Part shown: piece after piece, positions 49,965-59,402 of the stretch
Numbering within the stretch: the first letter of the stretch is position 1
How the letters are laid out: every line of letters begins with the position of its first letter
Source of the DNA: CAWFPR01 sp963817635
Lineage (GTDB): Bacteria; Acidobacteriota; Vicinamibacteria; Vicinamibacterales; 2-12-FULL-66-21
Assembly: GCA_963817635.1 (NCBI GenBank)
Contig: CAWFPR010000024.1
Coordinates: forward strand, 1 to 64,000
Length of the DNA: 64,000 bases
Direction: 5' to 3'
Notes under the pieces: generated by a model
What the model was told of the DNA's origin: nothing
What the model saw: the letters and a program-made list of their open reading frames with translations, nothing else
Databases searched by the model: none
Made by a program: the position numbers and the translations under genes

Positions 49965-51139
49965 TGATGGCGGCGCTCGCGTTGCTCGTCGCGTGGTTGT
50001 GGGCGCCGCAGGCGGGTGCCGTCGGCGTGCTGCCCCAGGAGCGCGAACCGGTGACCCCCGCGCAGCTCACCGCCGCGATCGACAAGCTCGGTACGGTCGA
50101 CTACCCGGTCCGGATGGATGCCGCGCGCACTGTCCGGCGCGCCGCTCCCGAGATGGCCGTAGCGGCGCTCATCAGGGCTGTGGACGAGCACGCCGACGGC
50201 TATGTCCGGTTCCGCGCGCTCGTGCTGCTCTCCGGCTTCAACGATCCCCGCACGCGCGACGTGATGGTTGACGCGATGGGCTCCCCCAACGATCGACTGC
50301 GAACGGTGGCCTACGACTACTTCGAGCACACCCCCGACGCGCAGGTGATACCGCGGCTGCTCGACGCGCTCGGGCGCGAGGAATCCGAGTTCGTGCGCCC
50401 CGCGCTGACGCGCGCCCTGGCGGCCAGCGGCAAGGACCCACGCGTGCGCGACGTGATGAACGGGCTGGTGCTCAAGGGGCAGGACTTCTTCCGCAGCGCG
50501 GTCATCGAAGCGCTCGGCGACTATCACGCGGCTTATGCCCTGGCGAACCTGACGGAGATCGCCAAACTCGACGGGCCGCTGCAGGACGACGCGGCGCTGG
50601 CAATCGGGAAAATTGGCGACAAGGCGTCGCTGGGCGTGCTCGCCGGCTTGCAGCGCACCGCGCCGCGGACCGCGCAGCCGTCGATCGCCGCGGCCATCTG
50701 CCTGCTCGGCGTGAACTGCTCGTCGCACCTCAACTACCTCGACGAGACGCTGCGGTTCGCCATCGCCAACCCGGGTTTTCAGGATCTGCTGCGCGCGGCG
50801 GCATCCGGCCTGGCCGCGATCGCGAGCGCGGGAAATCGGGAGGCGCTGGATGTGCTGGTGGACCAGGGAGCGCCCACTCGCGACCCTGCACGATCGCCGG
50901 TGGCCCTCGCACTCGGGGCCGTCGCCTTGCGCAACCCGCAGGTTGTTCTGAAAGCCCTCGAGGAGCGTGCGGACCCGCGGCCGGCCGTGCTGCTCCTGCG
51001 CGACGCGTTCGACATGCTCGAAGAGGACTTCGCCGAGGAACAGTTCTTTGCCACCGTTCGGCGGGGCTACTGGCAGGCGGCCGACGGATCCGCCTCCCGG
51101 AAGCTCGCGCTCGCGCTCATCCAGGCGCTCGAATTCTGA
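49964..51139 (+). CDS. Secreted HEAT-repeat protein
   Basis: A 391-residue protein with a signal peptide (MMAALALLVAWLWAPQAGAV) and a series of HEAT-like helical repeats, for example VRFRALVLLSGFNDPRTRDV, LRTVAYDYFEHTPDAQVIPR and SAVIEALGDYHAAYALANL. No enzyme motif is visible. It is embedded between purF and purM, with stop/start overlaps on both sides (TGATG and CTGATGG), so it must be co-translated with purine enzymes. Why an exported scaffold protein sits there is unclear. Confidence 0.8.
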   Translation: MMAALALLVAWLWAPQAGAVGVLPQEREPVTPAQLTAAIDKLGTVDYPVRMDAARTVRRAAPEMAVAALIRAVDEHADGYVRFRALVLLSGFNDPRTRDVMVDAMGSPNDRLRTVAYDYFEHTPDAQVIPRLLDALGREESEFVRPALTRALAASGKDPRVRDVMNGLVLKGQDFFRSAVIEALGDYHAAYALANLTEIAKLDGPLQDDAALAIGKIGDKASLGVLAGLQRTAPRTAQPSIAAAICLLGVNCSSHLNYLDETLRFAIANPGFQDLLRAAASGLAAIASAGNREALDVLVDQGAPTRDPARSPVALALGAVALRNPQVVLKALEERADPRPAVLLLRDAFDMLEEDFAEEQFFATVRRGYWQAADGSASRKLALALIQALEF

Positions 51140-52170
51140 TGGTTGACTACAAACAGGCCGGGGTTGACCTCGACGCCGGCAACGAGGTCGTCCGCCGGAT
51201 TCGCTCGCTGGCGCGCGGCACCTTCACGCCAGGCGTCCTGTCGGAGATCGGGTCGTTTGGCGGGTTGTTCCAGCTTGGATCCACGGCCGCCACCGACACG
51301 GTGCTCGTCGCCAGCGCGGACGGGGTCGGCACGAAGCTGCGTGTCGCCTTCATGACCGGCGTGCACGACACCATCGGGCACGACCTGGTCAATCACTGCG
51401 TGAACGACATCCTGGTGCAGGGCGCCGAACCGCTCTTCTTTCTCGACTACCTTGCCGCGGGCCGCCTCCAGCCCGATGTGGCGGTGCAGGTGGTCGAAGG
51501 GCTGGCCGCGGGTTGCCGGGAGAATGGGTGCGCGCTTCTGGGCGGCGAGACCGCTGAGATGCCAGGATTCTACGCGGACGGCGAGTACGACGTCGCGGGC
51601 TTCATCGTCGGCGCCGTCCGGCGTGCGCACCTGATCGACGGTCGCCGGATCGCGGCGGGCGATGTCCTGATTGGGCTGCCCTCGTCCGGGTTGCACACCA
51701 ATGGCTATTCGCTTGCGCGTCGCATTGCCTTCGAGGTTGCGGGGCTGGCGCCGACGGCGTACGTGCCGGCGCTCGGCACGACCATTGGTGCCGCGCTGCT
51801 CGCTCCGCATCGGTCCTACCTGCCGGTGCTGAAGCCGCTGCTGGGCAGCGGGCTCATCACCGGCATGGCGCACATCACCGGCGGGGGCATCACCGACAAC
51901 CTGCCGCGCATCTTCCCCGAGGGCACGGCCGCCGTAGTCGAGCGCGGGGCCTGGGAGGTGCCGCCGGTCTTCCAGTGGCTGCAATCGACGGGCGACGTGC
52001 CGGAGGCCGAGATGTTCCGAGCCTTCAACATGGGCATCGGTCTGATCGTCGTTTGCGCCGCGGCAGACGAGCGCGCCGTTGTCGATCGACTGGCCGCGGC
52101 AGGGGAGCCCGGCGCGCGCCGCATCGGCGATGTCGTGCCGGGTGCCCGCGACGTGTCGTACCATCCTTGA
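51139..52170 (+). CDS. purM: Phosphoribosylformylglycinamidine cyclo-ligase (AIR synthase)
   Basis: Closes the imidazole ring. The 343 residues show YKQAGVDLDAGNEVVRRI, VASADGVGTKLRVAFMTGVH, GHDLVNHCVNDILVQGAEPL, GGETAEMPGFYADGEYDVAG and GGGITDNLPRIFPEGTAAVV. The ATG overlaps the HEAT gene stop. The last few codons overlap the remnant of a REP-associated transposase on the other strand, so the natural C-terminus may have been replaced. Confidence 0.96.
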   Translation: MVDYKQAGVDLDAGNEVVRRIRSLARGTFTPGVLSEIGSFGGLFQLGSTAATDTVLVASADGVGTKLRVAFMTGVHDTIGHDLVNHCVNDILVQGAEPLFFLDYLAAGRLQPDVAVQVVEGLAAGCRENGCALLGGETAEMPGFYADGEYDVAGFIVGAVRRAHLIDGRRIAAGDVLIGLPSSGLHTNGYSLARRIAFEVAGLAPTAYVPALGTTIGAALLAPHRSYLPVLKPLLGSGLITGMAHITGGGITDNLPRIFPEGTAAVVERGAWEVPPVFQWLQSTGDVPEAEMFRAFNMGIGLIVVCAAADERAVVDRLAAAGEPGARRIGDVVPGARDVSYHP

Positions 52171-52233
52171 TCGTCCTCGGTTCAGGACGTGGTACACGAT
52201 TCCCCCAGGGGTCTTCCTGTGATGTCTTGCCAT
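52160..52233 (-). pseudogene. N-terminal remnant of a REP-associated (RAYT/Y1) transposase
   Basis: Reading the minus strand from the ATG at 52233 gives MARHHRKTPGGIVYHVLNRG, which matches the start of REP-associated tyrosine transposases. The match ends after about 25 residues, at the 3' end of purM. The catalytic HUH and tyrosine regions are absent. Two REP-like hairpins lie just beyond its 5' end. Confidence 0.65.
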
Positions 52234-52275
52234 GCCACACGCGAATCGCAAAGTGCCTGCCGCCCATCCTGACTG

Positions 52276-52315
52276 GGGGTCAGACCCCGGAGCCCGTGCC
52301 GCGGGGTCAGCCCCG
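52276..52315. repeat. REP-like hairpin pair
   Basis: GGGGTCAGACCCC (52276-52288) is a perfect 6-1-6 palindrome. CGGGGTCAGCCCCG (52302-52315) is a second palindromic hairpin with a 5-bp stem. Both share GGGGTCAG, are 13 bases apart and lie next to the transposase remnant, as REP pairs mobilised by RAYT proteins do. Confidence 0.6.
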
Positions 52316-52347
52316 GGGAGGGGGCGGCTGGACGACAGCGGATTGGG

Positions 52348-52950
52348 GTGCTGATTTCGGGGAGGGGCAGCAACCTCCAGGCGCTGATCGACGCGGAGGC
52401 CGCCGGCCAGATCACGGCCGACATCGCCGTCGTGATCTCGAATCGGGCGCAGGCGGCTGGGCTCGAGCGCGCGCGGGCGGCGGGGATCGCGACCCTCGTG
52501 CTCGATCATCGCGCCTACGCCAGCCGCGACGACTACGACCGTGCGCTGGCGACAGAGTTACGCGCGCGCGACGTCTCGCTCGTCTGCCTTGCCGGATTCA
52601 TGCGCCTCATCGGGCCGCCGCTGCTCGACGCCTTTCCCGACGCGATCCTCAACGTGCACCCGTCGCTGCTGCCCGCGTTTCCAGGCATAGACGCCCAGCG
52701 ACAGGCCTTCGAACACGGCGTCAAGATCAGCGGCGCGACGGTCCACCTCGTCAGCGGCGAGCTCGACGGCGGACCGATCGTCATGCAGGCCGCAGTCCCG
52801 CTGCTCGCCGATGACACGTGCGACACTCTGACCGCGCGAATCCTCGTCGAGGAGCACCGCATCTATCCACTCGCCGTCCGCCTCGTCCTCGACGGGCACT
52901 GGCGTCTCGAGGGGCGCCGCTTCGTCGCTGGCTGCCGTCCGCCGCGCTAA
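52348..52950 (+). CDS. purN: Phosphoribosylglycinamide formyltransferase
   Basis: Formyl-THF-dependent GAR transformylase of 200 residues. The motifs are VLISGRGSNLQALIDAEAAG at the start and the catalytic region ILNVHPSLLPAFPGIDAQRQ with GVKISGATVHLVSGELDGGP. The start is a GTG at 52348. Homologues usually have four or five residues more, and those residues (RQRIG) are encoded just upstream but have no start codon. The RAYT/REP insertion lies directly upstream, so the original start may have been lost. Confidence 0.93.
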   Translation: MLISGRGSNLQALIDAEAAGQITADIAVVISNRAQAAGLERARAAGIATLVLDHRAYASRDDYDRALATELRARDVSLVCLAGFMRLIGPPLLDAFPDAILNVHPSLLPAFPGIDAQRQAFEHGVKISGATVHLVSGELDGGPIVMQAAVPLLADDTCDTLTARILVEEHRIYPLAVRLVLDGHWRLEGRRFVAGCRPPR

Positions 52951-52980
52951 GGGCCCTGGTCGGAATAAGCTGGCCACCTT

Positions 52981-53250
52981 GGCCCGATGCATCCCGCCGG
53001 GCTGCGTTGCTCGTCGCTTACATACGCCCGGTATGCGCGCTCCTCGCGCCTTGCCTGGCGGGCGCCTCGACGCCCAGGATGACCACCTTGTTTCCGATCA
53101 GAGTCCTGCGGGCCCGTCCGGAAACAACTGCGCCGGCCGCCGATGCATCCCGCCTCGCGCCGTTGCTCGCCGGTCACATGCGCCCGGCATGCGCCTCCCA
53201 CGACTTGCGATCCGGGCGACTCGCCGTCCAGGATGACCCACTTGCTCCGG
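52981..53250. repeat. Two diverged copies of a structured repeat of about 115 bp
   Basis: Copy 1 (about 52981-53095) and copy 2 (about 53138-53250) are in the same orientation and align over about 110 bases at roughly 70% identity by eye. Shared blocks include CCGATGCATCCCGCC, GTTGCTCG and CCAGGATGACC. Each has a hairpin at the same place: CATAC-GCCCG-GTATG at 53021-53035 and CATGC-GCCCG-GCATG at 53177-53191. The stem differs by a compensatory base pair while the loop is unchanged. The 385-base gap between purN and the phosphoesterase gene holds these copies and no gene I can support. Confidence 0.75.
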
Positions 53251-53335
53251 ACGGGGCGAACGTCTTTTCGCCAGACACCGGGGGTGAGGAGCATCCCGCG
53301 CGCGAGCCTGGGGATCATCGTGTTCCTGACCGCAT

Positions 53336-54181
53336 TCAGAGCGGCCGAACGGGCTGCAGTGTCAACAGCGCGGCTTCCGGCGGGCAATTCAATCGCACGG
53401 GCAGGTAGACGGTGCCGACGCCCCGGCTGACGAACGCCGTCGTGTTGTCCTGGCGTCCGACACCGGAGATGATCGGAAACTCGCGCGCGGCGATCGCGCC
53501 GAGTCCCGGCAGCACGATCTGGCCACCGTGGGTGTGGCCGCTCAGCATCAGCGGCACGGCGAAGGCAGCCGCCTCGTGCAGCCGCATCGGCGTGTGCGCG
53601 AGCAGGATGGTCATCGGGGACGCGCCGCGCAGCACGTGCGCGATGTCGGCGGCCTTGCGCGTCCAGTAGCGGATCCCGGCCAGATCCAGGACTTCGCCCC
53701 GCAAAGTCAGCCGCGTCCGGGCGTCCTTCAACACCGTGAAGCCCCGCGCGCTCAACGCCGCCGGCATGTCCCGGTCGTCGTCGTGATTCCCGAGAATGGC
53801 GACGACGCCGTGGGGCGCCGACAGGCCGTCGAGGGCCTCGGCCGCGGGACCCACGTAGCGGCGGTCGCCCCACGTGACGTAGTCGCCGCCCAGGATCATC
53901 AGGTCGGGCCGTTCGGCCATGATGACCCCCACGGCGCGCGCGATCAGTTCGTGCGCGACGGTCTGGCTGCGGTGCAGATCGGTGAGAAATCCGATTCGGA
54001 GCCCGGCGAGCGCGGCCGGCAGGCCGGAGACGGCCAGCGTCTCGCGCGTCAGTTCGATGTGATGACGCTCGTAGAGGTATCCGTGCGCCAGGGTCCCGGT
54101 GGCGGCGCCGACGCCGGCACCGACCACGCCCTTCAGCAGCGTGCGCCTGCTGATGCCGCCGGATGGGAATGAACGGGACAC
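53336..54181 (-). CDS. Tat-exported calcineurin-like metallophosphoesterase
   Basis: A 281-residue YkuE-like phosphoesterase. It has an N-terminal twin-arginine signal (SRRTLLKGVVGAGVG), then metal-binding motifs in order: FLTDLHRSQ, LGGDYVTWGD, ILGNHDDD, LLAHTP and SGHTHGGQIV. These are the complete dimetal set. The substrate is unknown; relatives include UDP-diacylglucosamine hydrolases and other phosphodiesterases. It is divergent from tyrS. Confidence 0.92.
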   Translation of the reverse strand: MSRSFPSGGISRRTLLKGVVGAGVGAATGTLAHGYLYERHHIELTRETLAVSGLPAALAGLRIGFLTDLHRSQTVAHELIARAVGVIMAERPDLMILGGDYVTWGDRRYVGPAAEALDGLSAPHGVVAILGNHDDDRDMPAALSARGFTVLKDARTRLTLRGEVLDLAGIRYWTRKAADIAHVLRGASPMTILLAHTPMRLHEAAAFAVPLMLSGHTHGGQIVLPGLGAIAAREFPIISGVGRQDNTTAFVSRGVGTVYLPVRLNCPPEAALLTLQPVRPL

Positions 54182-54269
54182 CTCCAGCTATGTTAAACCC
54201 TTGGCGCGCCGGCGACGGCCGGGCGCGGCGCGGGGTGCGACCGCACCCGGCCATATAATGCGACTGCCC

Positions 54270-55494
54270 ATGACTCTCGACGAACAGGTGGACTACCTCA
54301 CGAAAGGCTGCGTGGACATTGTCCGTGTCGCCGACTTGCGTGCCCGGCTGGAGCGCTTCGCCAGGACCGGCCGGCCGCTGGTCGTCAAGGTCGGATTCGA
54401 CCCGACGGCGCCGGACCTGCACCTGGGCCACACGGTACTCATCCGCAAGATGAAGCACTTCCAGGACCTCGGCCACACCGTCGTCTACGTTGTCGGGGGC
54501 GTTTACGGCGCTGATTGGCGATCCCACCGGGCGATCGAAGACCCGGCCGCCGCTGACCGCCGAGGAGATTGCGCAGAACGCCGAGACGTACAAGATCCAG
54601 ATCTTCAAGATCCTCGATCCGGACAAGACGGTCGTGCGATTCAACAGCGAATGGCTCGAACCGCTCGGCAGTGCGGGCTGGGTGAAGCTCGCGGCGAAGT
54701 ACAACGTGGCGCAGATGCTCGAGCGCCGTGATTTCAAGAAACGCTACGAGACGGGACAGCCCATCGCGGTGCACGAGTTCCTGTACCCGCTGGCGCAGGC
54801 CTACGATTCGGTCGCTCTGGAAGCCGACGTGGAACTGGGCGGCACCGATCAGCTCTTCAACCTGAATGTCGGGCGCGACATCATGCCCGCCTACGGGCTC
54901 GAGCCGCAGATCGTCATGACGACGCCGCTGCTCGAGGGGCTGGACGGCGTGGAGAAGATGTCGAAGAGCATGGGCAACTACGTCGGGGTGACGGAGGCGC
55001 CCGCCGAAATGTTCGGCAAGCTGATGTCCATCAGCGACGATCTGATGTGGCGGTACTACACGCTGCTGACGGACCTTGCCCCGAGCGAGGTGACCGCGCT
55101 TCGCCAGCGCGTGGGGAGCGGCGGGTTGCACCCGAAACAGGCGAAGGTCGATCTCGCCAGGACAATCGTGCGGGACTTCCACGGCGACGACGCCGCGGAG
55201 CACGCGGCGGCGGATTTCGAGAAGCGCTTCGCGAAGAAGGAAATCGCCGCCGAGACGCTGGACGAGCTGCACTGGGAACTGCCGTCGGAGGATCGCGCCT
55301 TCCGCCAGGTCCTCATTGGCCTGAAGCTCGTCGGGTCAGGTGGAGAGGCGGATCAGAAGCTGAAACAGGGGGCGGTCAGGATCGACGGCCGGAAGGTGGC
55401 GGGCCCGTTCGAACCTCAGGGCCGTTATCTCGAGCGCGGCCGCGATCACGTGCTCGAGATTGGCCGGCGCGCGTACCGTCTGCACGTCGAGTAG
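54270..55494 (+). CDS. tyrS: Tyrosyl-tRNA synthetase, one frame break
   Basis: Class I synthetase. HIGH-type motif: FDPTAPDLHLGHTVLIRKMK; KMSKS motif: GVEKMSKSMGNYVGV; C-terminal S4-like domain: GAVRIDGRKVAGPF. The frame breaks at 54495-54499, where a run of five G gives VVGGVYGADW; with four G it continues as GAFTALIGDPTGRSKTRPPL. A homopolymer error is likely because the gene is essential in most bacteria. The start is the ATG at 54270 (MTLDEQVDYL), with another in-frame ATG at 54258. Confidence 0.93.
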
Positions 55495-55516
55495 AGGCGG
55501 AGCAGGCCCAGGGCTG

Positions 55517-55545
55517 TTGACAGTCGGAAGTGCCGCGGGTATATT
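55517..55545 (+). promoter_or_regulatory. Strong sigma-70 promoter of candidate small RNA
   Basis: TTGACA (55517-55522), exactly 17 bases, then TATATT (55540-55545). It lies 22 bases after the tyrS stop and 37 bases before a perfect terminator. Confidence 0.75.
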
Positions 55546-55551
55546 GGTTGA

Positions 55552-55616
55552 TGCCGAGCGTGACCCGGCCGGTGGCCGGAAGATTTGCTCCCGGTAGGTG
55601 GGGAGCAAATTTTTTT
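55552..55616 (+). ncRNA. Candidate small RNA of about 65 nt (or attenuated rRNA leader)
   Basis: A consensus promoter predicts a start near 55552. The transcript would fold into CCGGCC-GGT-GGCCGG (55565-55579) and then end at the terminator hairpin at 55583-55610 with a T-run to 55616. No ORF of note fits. It could be a trans-acting small RNA, or a premature-termination product of an upstream rRNA promoter that normally requires antitermination. Confidence 0.5.
55583..55616 (+). terminator. Rho-independent terminator
   Basis: ATTTGCTCCC (55583-55592) pairs perfectly over 10 bp with GGGAGCAAAT (55601-55610), followed by seven T. It ends the candidate small RNA and probably tyrS read-through. 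Confidence 0.92.
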
Positions 55617-55753
55617 GGGCCGCGTTTTCTTCATCAATCCTTTATCCGACCTCACCTGAAGCAGCGTCTGGCCTTTCGGGCTGGTGCTGGTGCCGCACGG
55701 GGTGGCATCTGGAGAGGCGGGCCCTTCGAATCTGAAAAAGGGCAAAAAAGGGA

Positions 55754-55782
55754 TTGACAATCTGGAGTGCCTTCGCTAATAT
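55754..55782 (+). promoter_or_regulatory. rRNA promoter
   Basis: TTGACA (55754-55759), a 17-base spacer and TAATAT (55777-55782). This near-perfect sigma-70 promoter lies 360 bases upstream of the 16S 5' end. Confidence 0.85.
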
Positions 55783-56141
55783 TGGAAGGTTCGCCTGAAG
55801 GAAATAAACGTCACGGGGAACACGCCCGCCGGCTCGTCTCGCGAGCGCAGGCGGGGCGAGCAAGCCGCTCCGGTTCTTTGAAAACTAGATAGAACGTGCA
55901 AGCACTTGTTCTGTGCTGAAGCGCCGCAAGGCGTAACGGCAGAGAACGCCCGTCGAGTATCAGCGGGTGGCGCTGGCAGTCCTGAGGATTCGGGTGTAGT
56001 TCACCAGTATTCGAAGGCGGCGAACCACCTATACACTTGACGAACTGAACAACGTTAGAGAGCCATTTTCAACAGGCGATCAACGTTAAACGAGTTGTTC
56101 TCGCTGGAGCGCCGCAAGGCGCGAAGGCGGGCGACCACTTT
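55783..56141 (+). other. rRNA leader with boxA-like site and duplicated hairpin motif
   Basis: Contains GGTTCTTTGAAAACT (55872-55886), a boxA-like antitermination motif. A 28-base segment with the hairpin GCGCCGCAAGGCG occurs twice, at 55906-55933 and 56095-56122, with TTGTTCT before it in both. There is no coding region here. Confidence 0.65.
55881..55899 (+). other. 5' strand of the 16S processing stem
   Basis: The 19 bases AAAACTAGATAGAACGTGC are the exact reverse complement of 57771-57789, downstream of 16S. Together they form the long helix typical of RNase III processing of pre-16S rRNA. The helix closes before the tRNA gene. Confidence 0.85.
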
Positions 56142-57697
<1,556 letters not shown>

Positions 57698-57834
57698 GAG
57701 ATCGCCGAAGCCCGCAAGGGCGAAGGCGCTTGAAAATGATCGATCTGGTACACGACAGGTTAGAGTGTGCGCACGTTCTATCTAGTTTTGAGAGAATCGG
57801 TTACGGCTCTCCGCCAACAGTGGCTCGAGACCTG

Positions 57835-57911
<77 letters not shown>

Positions 57912-58060
57912 TTCCGGTTCCCTCCCCGGTCCCTCCAGGCGCACCTTTTGCCCCCCAGAACCGCAACATAAGTCGGCCTCACAGGTGGATCCTGTCGCCG
58001 GACGCTGCCTCCTCAGACCCGATTCTGGCGAAATTGGCCCGTAATTCTGGCTGAGCTTGA

Positions 58061-58076
58061 TGGCAGTGCGCTTGCT
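58061..58076 (+). promoter_or_regulatory. Sigma-54 promoter upstream of eboE
   Basis: TGGCAGTGCGCTTGCT matches the -24/-12 consensus TGGCA-N6-TTGCW, with exactly 10 bases between the GG and GC doublets. It ends 38 bases before the eboE ATG. Its twin is at 60846-60861. Confidence 0.7.
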
Positions 58077-58114
58077 CTCTCCAACCGCGAAGGCGGGGCG
58101 GCTGCCCCAGGCCC

Positions 58115-59315
58115 ATGCGGATAGACCCTTTTCACCTCACCTACTGTTCGAACATCCACGCCGGCGAGTCCTGGCAGGAAGTCAGTGGGGCACTTGCCGC
58201 GTGTCTGCCGCGCATTCGCACCCACTTGGCCCACGAGGGGCCGCTCGGTGTCGGGTTGAGACTATCCGCTGCCGCGGCACGCACGCTCGTCCGTCCGGAC
58301 GTCCTGTCCCGCTTTCAAGGCTTCCTCGAGCGGGGCGGCTACTACGTGTTCACCATCAACGGATTCCCGTTCGGCGCGTTTCACGGCACCCGGGTGAAGG
58401 AGGACGTCTACTCCCCCGACTGGCGGGACCCCGAGCGCCTGGACTACACCAGCAGGCTGGCACGCCTGCAAGCCGCGCTGCTGGCCGGCCACCCCGGCAT
58501 CGAGGGCAGCGTCAGCACGGTGCCGGGCGGCTTCAGGCAGGAGATCGTGACCGCGGATGACGTCAGCGCGATCGCGGGCTGCCGTTCTGGCGCACACGGC
58601 CTGTCTGGTTCGTCTTCGCGCACGAAACGGGCACGACCGTGACGCTCGGGCTGGAGCCGGAACCCGCCTGCTTCATCGAGACGATCGACGACGCGGTGAC
58701 GTTTTTCGGGACGCACCTCTTCGACCCCGCGCGGTCGCCGAGGCATCCAGCCGCGCCGGCGTGTCCTTCACCGTCGATGACGTCAGGCGGCATATCGGGA
58801 TCTGCTTCGACGCGTGCCACATGGCGGTCGAGTACGAGACGCCGCGTGACGCCCTCGACCGCCTGGCACGCGCCGGGATTCGTGTGGTCAAGGTGCAGCT
58901 CAGCTCCGCGCTGCGCATTCCCGATCCTGAGGACGCCGCGGTCCGGGAGTGCCTCGAGCCGTTCGCCGAAGACACCTACCTCCATCAGGTCGTGCGGCGC
59001 CGGGCCGGCGGACTCGTCCGGGATACCGACCTTCCCGACGTGCTCCACGACGCGCGTGTGCATCCCGTGGAGCCGGGCGAAGAATGGCGGGTCCATTTTC
59101 ACGTGCCCATCTTTCTCGAGCAGGCGGGATCCCTGCGGACGACCCAACCCTACGTGACTGAGTTGCTGCAGATCCTCCGGCACGACCCGGTGTGTCCGTA
59201 CCTCGAGGTCGAGACCTACACGTGGGACGTGCTGCCACCGGAATTGCGGGAGACGGACGTAACTGTCGCCATCGCGCGGGAGCTTGCGTGGGTGCGCTCG
59301 GCGCTGACCACGTGA
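58115..59315 (+). CDS. eboE: EboE-like TIM-barrel protein, three frame breaks
   Basis: Resembles EboE, a xylose-isomerase-like barrel of the ebo metabolite-traffic cluster. Visible in order are HLTYCSNIHAGESWQEV, GVGLRLSAAAA, YYVFTINGFPFGAFHGTRVK, GIEGSVSTVPGGF, LEPEPACFIETIDDAVTFF, GICFDACHMAVEYE and YLEVETYTWDVLP. They lie in three frames. The breaks are near 58575 (one extra G), 58620 (one-base indel) and 58737 (one missing G), so about 400 residues are restored. It is the first gene after the tRNA, with a sigma-54 promoter upstream. The chemistry is unknown; the family binds metals through Glu and His, some of which are visible in LEPEP and FDACH. Confidence 0.85.
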
Positions 59316-59402
59316 CTGCCCGAGCGTGCCGACTCGGCTAATGTAGAGTGCGTGCCGGCCGGCTTCCTCCACGGAACCGGCGGCTTTCTCACGGAGCCAG
59401 CG

